Part shown: one piece after another, positions 56,857 through 64,000 of the stretch | Layout: each line of letters begins with the position of its first letter | Position numbering within the stretch: position 1 is the first letter of the stretch | NCBI GenBank assembly: GCA_963978905.1 | Contig: OZ022258.1 | Span: forward strand, 49,460,591-49,524,590 | Direction of reading: 5' to 3' | Source: Trichostrongylus colubriformis | Taxonomy: Eukaryota > Nematoda > Chromadorea > Rhabditida > Trichostrongylidae | DNA: 64,000 nucleotides | Notes under the pieces: generated by a model | Database searches by the model: none | Seen by the model: only the letters and a program-made list of their open reading frames with translations | Told to the model about the DNA's origin: nothing | Translations under genes and position numbers: made by a program

Positions 56857-59652
56857 ATGCCGTTGTTGAGGACGCCAATGGCGCAGTGAGTTGGTTAAAC
56901 GTGCAGAGCAGTAGTTTAGAGAAAGCTTAGCTGATTATTTTAGCAAGGGTGTAATGTATGATTTTACAAAAATTATGATCTCAGGTCTCCATACCCCACG
57001 GACGATGACTTGGCCGACTCGCCTCCGATGGAGCGACTATACTCTCCGCTCTCTTCGTCGGCGGAGTCTATAAGCTCCATCAAATCGAGGTTGGTACCGT
57101 AATTGAGGCGATGCGCGGCGTCGTCAGACTCATTTGGAGGGGTTGTGATATACAGCTAGATGGGAGATTGATTCTTCAAAACTATATTCACATATCTATA
57201 TTCACAAAAAAACATACTTACAAATCGCCTGTAGCATAGTATCTGGTCATTCTGCTTGCAGTTGCTTATACATATTACTTGTATTCGTTCAGTTCGTCGT
57301 CGCGGTCTTCGGCCGAGCGCGAGATTGAGCGTCAGCAGCGTCGACAGTTGCTCGACGCTAGCTTGCTCAAGATGCGTGCGTCTAACAACATGCCTCTGCG
57401 GAAGCATCTGCTCGTCTACAACACGGTCAAGCAGCTCCAGGTGGGCAATGGCAGTTTCGAGGGCTGTACAGAGTTATCCTTCATTCTTGCTAAATGATCC
57501 TATATCTGCAGCGCGATCTGGATCTGTTGGACGACGAGGAGTTGTACTGCAACCTTATGGGTGAGAGCTGCGGCGAACGTATGGACGTCGACGAGCGTCG
57601 TTGGCCATTTGGTGCAACGTCGGTCGCGTCGTCAACTAGTGCCGCGGCTACCATCCCGGTCACTGCGACGGTTGCACCTCCGCAGCAAGAGGAGCGCCGC
57701 GTAGCTGAGGAGGCCACTTCTCTTATTTCCGATGATCTCGACATGGAGGTGTGCCAGATGGTTCAGCAGCAGCAGGCGCCATCGGCGACCTGGTCGTGGA
57801 GCGGTGACGATTCTACGACCAGTGTTAAAAGCGGTGGTGGCAGCAGCTTGGCTCAGTCGGGCTTCGATCTCTTCGAGTCCATTCAGGTGTGTGATGTGAT
57901 TTGCTCATTCTGTCATTGTCTCTTCTCGCATTCATTCTTCTTTTCTCGCCTGTCTGTTCTTTTGTCTTGGCCGCCAGCAAAGACCATTTGCTCATGAGGC
58001 ATTCTGCCGCCAAGGCGCATTGTCCGCCCACAGCCGTCGTCACGCGACTGTGTCTGCTCGCTTTCTCTCTTGTGTGCTGATTCCCTCCCGCGGTGACGGT
58101 AATTCCACAATTTCGCCTGCCTCTCTCGTTCCGCCGTCGTCGCTGAATAAGCAAGCTGTCAGGCGGGCATGGCAGATGGGCAGGCAGGCTCGGCATCACG
58201 TGATGTGCGGTCCGCATTGTGCTGCAAATTGCATTTCGGAAGAGTGAAAGATAACTAGCAGTGGGTGGCTGCTCACGAGTCGTTGTGCGCTGAATAAAAG
58301 ACAATTGATTTTCGCGAAAAGAGCTGACTGATGGTGCACGGAAACTACCGAATGAGCCGGGCAAACCCAGCTCATTCGGTAGTTTGCGCTCGCGTCCTCT
58401 TTTCCAGTATTCCAGTAGTTGAATACACCAAAGTATGCAGTACAATCCCGAAAACTCGTGTTCGAAACCCTCTTCGCTGCTTCTTAGGGTATTTTTCTCA
58501 ACCTGCTTGCGTCAGAGGCTCCCCTGAAAAGTGATACGTATCCAGTGAAGCTTTCTCACATACTGCTAGCATGTGTTTGTGGAGCTGATGTATGCAAATT
58601 TGATGTAGCACTGCCTGCGGCTCCATGAAAAATAGTCACCAGTCGGCTCTAATAATCGCGAACTCATGCGCTTTGTGTATGTCTCCCCTCTATTACGCAG
58701 CGAAGGGATCGAGTATTGAATAGCACTGGAAGGAGTCGGGAGTGGCTATTTAAGAACCACCTGGTAAGGGAACTTTGTTGGCGTTCAGAATATCACTCGC
58801 AAAAGATTAATGAAAAAGTTAATATGTTAGCTGGCTTTGTTTTGCAGTCAGCCACACGCGCGAAAGACATTTTCCCATGACACGATCCCTCTCAAAACTT
58901 TTTTCTACATGTGCGTAGCATCATTATCGCTCGAACGCTCGACAGCGACGAGATCGATGTTGTCGAGGTCGTTTTTCTTACAATTTCATGCATCTTAATC
59001 TCCTCCTCCAACCAGATGGTGGCGGTGGTGAGAGATCGTAAAGTGAGGAGAAAACAACCCCTTTGTTCGCCTGCGAATGTTTGCAGTACGAATCGGGGCC
59101 GCCGCCGCGGTGACGGTCTTGAAAAGAAGAGATGCAAATTCATTTTTGGCCAAAACTCCGTAACGACTAGCACTGGCAGCGAGCTTCGGGAACTTGTGCC
59201 ATGGAACTGACAGCCTGATCTTTGAATAGACGCAGCGGTACGCCTCGTCAGTCAGCATTAGGGCGAAATGTGAATTGGTAGTTGATAATCACATTGGGAT
59301 GCGACATTAGGGGTCGATGTAAAATTGTCATCATCTCTGTCTCTGATCATTATATTTTTATCCCTTGCTTCTGATGTACAAAATTTTCATGCAGGCATTC
59401 TTTTAGGGTGCTCTGGGCGAATCGTTTGCCGGTTGGAGTTGGACGACAGCAGATCTGAGCGGTAGCAACAGCTACAATTCATCCGATGCTTGGTGGTCTG
59501 GTGGTGCGATGTCGACGTCATTTGGCGTTGGCTCGCGCTTCGACTCGCTTTGGGGAGTGGACGCTAACGATGCAGATCCGTTTGGCGCCACGAACCTTAG
59601 CCGCTTCGAACTGCAGCACCTGTTCCCATCACAGGTGCTCCTGCAGGCGTAG
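56857..59652 (+). CDS. SERTA-domain transcriptional co-regulator, 5 exons, 300 aa
   Basis: SERTA proteins (TRIP-Br/SERTAD in vertebrates, Taranis in flies) are nuclear co-regulators tied to E2F and chromatin control. Exons: 56857-56885, 56985-57089, 57293-57440, 57512-57886 and 59407-59652. They sum to 903 nt and all phases agree. Exon 1 (MPLLRTPMA plus two bases) was chosen because it ends at a strong GTGAGTT donor in the needed phase and follows a TATA-like box; it is the least certain part. The SERTA motif is at about residues 64-105 (LLDASLLKMRASNN, PLRKHLLVYNTVKQLQ, then RDLDLLDDEELYCNLM). Around it are Ser-rich (11-55), Ala/Thr/Pro-rich and Gln-rich stretches. The C-terminal exon is Trp/Gly/Ser/Asp-rich (GWSWTTADLSGS, DAWWSGG), as expected of an activation region. 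Exons are GC-rich. The last exon could also be spliced further at CACAG|GTGCTC. Orthology to a named gene is not claimed. Confidence 0.8.
58342..58385 (+). repeat. Perfect 16-bp hairpin in the last SERTA intron
   Basis: AAACTACCGAATGAGC at 58342-58357 pairs exactly with 58370-58385 across a 12-nt loop (CGGGCAAACCCA). It lies in the 1.5-kb intron between exons 4 and 5. It could be a small TIR element or a structured RNA. No target duplication defined. Confidence 0.7.
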
Positions 59653-62540
59653 TGTACGTCGCCATCCAGCAAGTGCTCTCCCACGTCCACGGCGCTCAGG
59701 AAGTGTGTTTGGACAATGCCCTACAACAACAACAACAACCGTCTGCAACACGTATGTCTATATTATCTACCTACCTTCTCATTCATGTGCATAGTGTGTA
59801 GTTATAGTTTGATCTCTGGCATTTTTTAACGCCGAGTTTCTCTCTCCCCTATTATATCCACCTGTGGGGCAACCTTTCAGGTGTGTCCTCAGGCGGCGGC
59901 AATCTCTCCCTAACACTGGTCCCTTTCGTCATTTCGTCGTCCTCACGCACACATGTTGATGTTTTCGGTGTAATTCTCTCTTCATATGGCTCGTTGATGT
60001 TTTGTTTATGTGTATAGTGTGATGTGATCAGCTCGGCTCATTGAGCGTTAACTTCTAGTAGGTTGATGATGATAGTCGCGTAGTTTTCAGTTTTTATATT
60101 CCCATTCTCTACTTGCAATTTCTCATCCCCGTGTAGAATTTCTGAATTTGCCAAATCCTTTTTTCTCATTCAGATCCCCTCAACCTTTAACTGTCGAGTC
60201 GAAACGTTTTGTGATTGTCAATTGTGATGGTTGGTTGGGTCAGCGGCGGTTCCCATCGAGTCGACCCACACTGCCCCGTTTTTATTTTTAAGCTCAGAAG
60301 AGACTAGGGTCGATTTGTTCTTGGTGTTGTCGATGACGCTGCTGACCCACCACCAAGGTTCAGAAACCTCATATTTCAGGCGTGTATCACGGCTCCGGTC
60401 AAAGCAATTACAGTCATTCATTAGATTTATTACGGTATAGTTAGTAGTTACCTTCTCAACAGTAATGACCTTGGTTGCAATGGAGCCGTTAGAATTGTCT
60501 TTTTTATCGATAGGGTCATAGCGTTTTAGTGTGTCTAGGGTAGCCTTGTATTTGTGACTTGACATAGTGTGGTTTCACCTCCATAACGAGTGTGAAAAAG
60601 AAGATTTAGTTGTTAAAAATATTGCCAGAGGCTCACAGCCACATTACAGAACATTTGAATAAGCGAGTCATTACTATCAAGTCGAATTCGTCTATCTCTG
60701 AACGTGATCATCGTCTCATTTTCCAATGCGGGGTACCTATCTCACTGATTGTATATGTCTATCTGTCTTTGCCACTGTCATCCACATAAGGGATGGGTAA
60801 TGTGCGAAGCGCGCGGCCGCATACCGTCATCTGTGAAGATTCTGAATAGACTGCGACGTGACCGCACGCGTCCATGTTGCCTCATCCCTCATGCCATGAT
60901 CTGTATGAGCTGGACCGTATTGTTTAGAAGTGCATTTCTGTTACTTGTCTGTATCTCAGTGTCTCTCCTTCCTCGAAAGCCGGTCACCCCCATTGCGATG
61001 TGGCTGCGGCTGCCTTTATGTGTAATGTTTTTTCTACTATTTCTTCTTTTTTGTTTCATCATTCACCTCGTTTAACGCACAACGGGCCTTTGTCTATACG
61101 AATATGCCGGGTTTTATATTCATTCATCAGCAGGGACTGTCCATCTCATCTTTCTGTCAAACCCCCTTCCCTACCCCGTTTTCCCAGTATACCATCTCGA
61201 TGATCATTACTGTCATCTCTATTAGCGGGTTCTACGTTGGATTGTTCGATTTCCTACCCATTACGCACCTCTTCGTCATCTCGTTTGTGTTATATGTGTG
61301 TGTTGTATTTGTTTATATTTTTCAAATTTTCTAGATCCCTATTTATTAATGCATCGGATATCGATGTGTTCCCCTTTCGCCGCTCTCATTCTCCAGTCGA
61401 TCATTCTGATGTGCATTTTTGTCTCTCAGTCCGAACGGTGAAGCTTTATTGTCGCCAATCATCCACAAACCGGTTCTTTGTATCTTATATGATCGCTATG
61501 ATAATATGTGTCATTCAGTCATCCTCTCATCTCCATCATCACTCATATGCCATTCGAGATGTGAACCGTGTTCGCGTGTTTATTTTGTTGCGCCCCGTTT
61601 GTTGCAACAGTTGGTGGCGGCGGCGGGGTTTTGAAAAGTCCCATATCCCGGACGCGGTGGCCCCTTGTGCTCGTGTTTACCATCAACATCGCCCACTTGT
61701 CTTGTCATTATATGGGAGTGCCCTGGCTCACTGTAGATGCTGGCGTGTATTCGAGGCTAACTCAATGAGTCGGGGGCGCTCGTGGTGATGTCGTCAGCAG
61801 AGAAACATTTTTTTTGTGAAGATAATCCGTTGGGAAAAAGTCTGCAGACGTCATCACCCATCCACTAAACACAGACACGCATCGCCTTCCCCTTTATACT
61901 TGTCAATCACAGGTGCGCCTCGTCGTAGTATTTTTTATGGATGTTTTGATATGTTTCAATCATCACCACCTTCCATCTCCGATACGAATACGGTCGTAGT
62001 TGTGTGTTTAGTCCTAAGTGTGATCTGTACATAGAAGAGTTATCGTCGACATTCATCAATCATCATGATCCCATTTCCTCAGAAGTCCTCAGAATCCTTA
62101 CAGTCATTCTCATTGCAGCACTTCCTACTTCTCCTCCTCACGTCTAGGGCTGCGTAACCCATTCGCTCTTTCTTGAGTGTTATGTGTACGCGCGTGTAGA
62201 GCATTTGCGATGTCGTCGTATGTGTTTACTACAGTTACCGCTACTAAGCTTCTACTTCTACTCTAAAGGTTTCATTTAAATGGTATCTCTTCGAGACTCC
62301 TTAGGGCCTTCTTCAGCGTGTACAAAGGGTTCTATGTTTGTGTTTCAATTTATATATTATGTATGTGTTGTATCATAGCTGTCCATGTTCATCGTTTCAT
62401 CACACATCAGAGCATCATCTTTCCCCGTTTTTCTCTCATTCATCCCTTAAATCCCATATTATTAACAGTCAATAGTTGTTGGCTAATATATCGATATAAA
62501 GTATTTCTATTATCGATTTGTGCACTTTTAAAGAATAAAA
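59653..62540 (+). other. Probable long 3' UTR / flank of the SERTA gene
   Basis: Pyrimidine-rich sequence with many TCATC and TTTCTC phrases and a (CAA)n run near 59722-59742. The first canonical AATAAA I notice on the plus strand is at 62534-62539, 2.9 kb after the stop. Frames up to 183 codons (61237-61788) have no recognisable domain, and hydrophobic runs in them follow from the T-rich composition. Confidence 0.35.
60218..60565 (-). CDS. Unidentified 115-codon ORF, antisense to the presumed SERTA 3' UTR
   Basis: ATG at 60565 to TGA at 60218, rich in Lys, Asn, Ser and Thr (MSSHKYKATLDTLKRYDPID at the start, SEPWWWVSSV in the middle). No signal peptide, membrane segment or known domain. The plus strand is open over part of it too. 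Could be a chance frame, a fragment of a mobile element or a single-exon gene. Low confidence. Confidence 0.2.
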   Translation of the reverse strand: MSSHKYKATLDTLKRYDPIDKKDNSNGSIATKVITVEKVTTNYTVINLMNDCNCFDRSRDTRLKYEVSEPWWWVSSVIDNTKNKSTLVSSELKNKNGAVWVDSMGTAADPTNHHN

Positions 62541-64000
62541 TTGTTCAGTTAATTACATCTGTGTATGTATACATGTGACTGGAACGTGGAGTTCAGCAAT
62601 GTGAAAGTTCACTCACGGATGTCTGATTTCATGGGGTGATCTAGGACAGGTTGATGGTGGTCGTAAAAAGAGTACCGGCACAGCGGATTGGGGTGGTTTG
62701 GCGCTGTGACGAGAACCTGGCCGCTGCTCAACAAAGTGATGGTGGATGGTTACGGTCGACGATAAATGACCAACACCACCAATGAAGGCCAAGAGATTTG
62801 AACGTTGGGATGTTCACAGAGGGGTATGAGACGGAATTTGTGGCAGGGTAGCACGTTTTCCAGAATGATGAGTGCTGGTGTTCACCGGGGTATAGAGGGT
62901 GTTGTGCGCATTGGTCTTGTGAGAGCGATGATCCTAACGATTGCAGTTCAAATATGACCCCATCTCAATTGGTTTGGTGGCGTTGGTACGTGGCTCAGGT
63001 AAGGCGTAGACTGGTGAAAGAAGGGGTTGGTGGTGGCATGTTTGTCTGATATTAATATAAGCCTTTCTCTAACTGAATATCGCACCATCTAATATTTGTT
63101 CTCAAATATATTCAAAAGGACCCCGCCGTGAAGGACTTCTCACTAGGAAATGATAGTTGCTGAAGTGATCAGCCCTATGATGATAGAGACGTAGAGGACA
63201 GTGCCTTTGTTTCTTATAACCTCGATTTAGCAAACTGGTGCGTGATGAGAAAAGTGCGTGCTTGAAGTGGTTCTTTCTTATTGACTGGAATGCGATCAAG
63301 GGTTTACCAAAAGCAAGTAAAATCCTTTTATGCGTAGGTATTTATAAAGCTATAAACTCACGTTTCAGAACGACTTTGTTTCATTTGCGAGGGGGGGGGG
63401 GGTTGTTTGCCTCAGACTCGGGATCAATAATGGCATGTCGCGATTAGTGAAAGGACCGGCATCGGTGAGGGTGAAGAGAAGTGTGCTTACGCAATGGATC
63501 GATTCGATCAATAGCTTTCGCAGTTATATTTACTGAGCGCTCTATACCATGGGTATACTGTAAGGCTGTGTACTTTGATGTAATTATTTGAATATTTCGA
63601 CACACCCGCACCTTTCTGTAGTGAACTGGTCTTCGGTAAGAAAGCACCGGAATTTGTGCTGAAAAACCGGTTCCCCAGGGAAATGAGGGTATGGCGCACC
63701 CTTTGTGAATGTTACCAGCTATACTAGTTTTTTGTTTATTTCTATAATTATAATTGAGCTAAAAAAGGTTTCTTAATTGGTTCAGTAATTACTTATTTTC
63801 TGGGGAGCTAACTTTTTTTCATTTAACTTATAGTTTATGGTTGGCTAATTAGCCTCTATCAGCCGGTCATTTGTAGATGGTTCTCGTTCTATTTTTGCAT
63901 CTTCCTTTTGATTTCTTGATTCTTTGAATATTTGAGTCTGCTCGTGACTTCTGTCGTGCTCGTTCATGCTTTCGATAATTCCCTCCGATGAGCGCTCACA
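62541..64000. other. Right flank, no gene recognised
   Basis: Contains a run of about ten G (63391-63402) and short frames only. I see no RNA gene, repeat pair or splice-bounded frame here. Confidence 0.4.

Noticed and set aside
61237..61788. 183-codon plus-strand frame
   Set aside because: Composition follows T/C-rich UTR-like sequence. No domain, and hydrophobic runs are expected from TTY codons.
1..64000. Search for CRISPR arrays, bacterial operons, rRNA or spliced-leader genes
   Set aside because: None seen. Spliced genes and the repeat types place the DNA in an animal genome, and no rRNA or SL-like sequence was recognised.

Overview
The window is eukaryotic and most likely comes from a clade V parasitic nematode (strongylid or hookworm type). 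Three spliced genes with nematode-type splice sites (TTTCAG acceptors, GTRAGT donors) can be rebuilt codon by codon. Their introns are inflated by hairpin-forming and tRNA-derived repeats, and the window carries a BEL/Pao retroelement of the nematode env-bearing type. The species assignment is inference.

Layout. (1) 645-21944, plus strand: a 7-exon protein-L-isoaspartate O-methyltransferase gene (PCMT, pcm-1 type; 228 aa) spread over 21.3 kb because introns 1-6 hold foldback elements, MITEs and duplications. (2) 22543-26022, minus strand: a compact 6-exon tubulin-folding cofactor B gene (234 aa; ubiquitin-like and CAP-Gly domains) convergent with PCMT; its first intron appears to use a GC-AG splice pair. 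(3) 26023-41463: about 15 kb with no confidently recognised gene, rich in inverted repeats, including a palindromic tRNA-like dimer at 27.5-27.8 kb and several nested foldbacks at 28.7-31.6 kb; one candidate unidentified exon lies at 36.5 kb. (4) 41469-50805, minus strand: a complete BEL/Pao LTR retrotransposon with 194-bp LTRs that read as identical, a 5-bp target duplication (GATGG) and one uninterrupted 2636-codon gag-pol-env frame. It looks like a very recent insertion. (5) 50811-56769: open frames on both strands without a recognisable product, then a GC-rich block. (6) 56857-59652, plus strand: a 5-exon SERTA-domain gene (300 aa) with a TATA-like box and a twin CACGTG E-box just upstream of the predicted start. 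(7) 59653-64000: pyrimidine-rich sequence, probably in part the 3' UTR of the SERTA gene, plus one unexplained 115-codon antisense ORF.

Functional picture. The three host genes are unrelated housekeeping or regulatory functions (repair of isoaspartyl damage, tubulin folding, transcriptional co-regulation) with no sign of an operon. The most remarkable item is the apparently intact retroelement, whose C-terminal third resembles a two-glycoprotein, phlebovirus-G2-like envelope joined in frame to gag-pol. The second is a 1.4-kb near-perfect palindrome in PCMT intron 2, built from repeated mini-hairpins.
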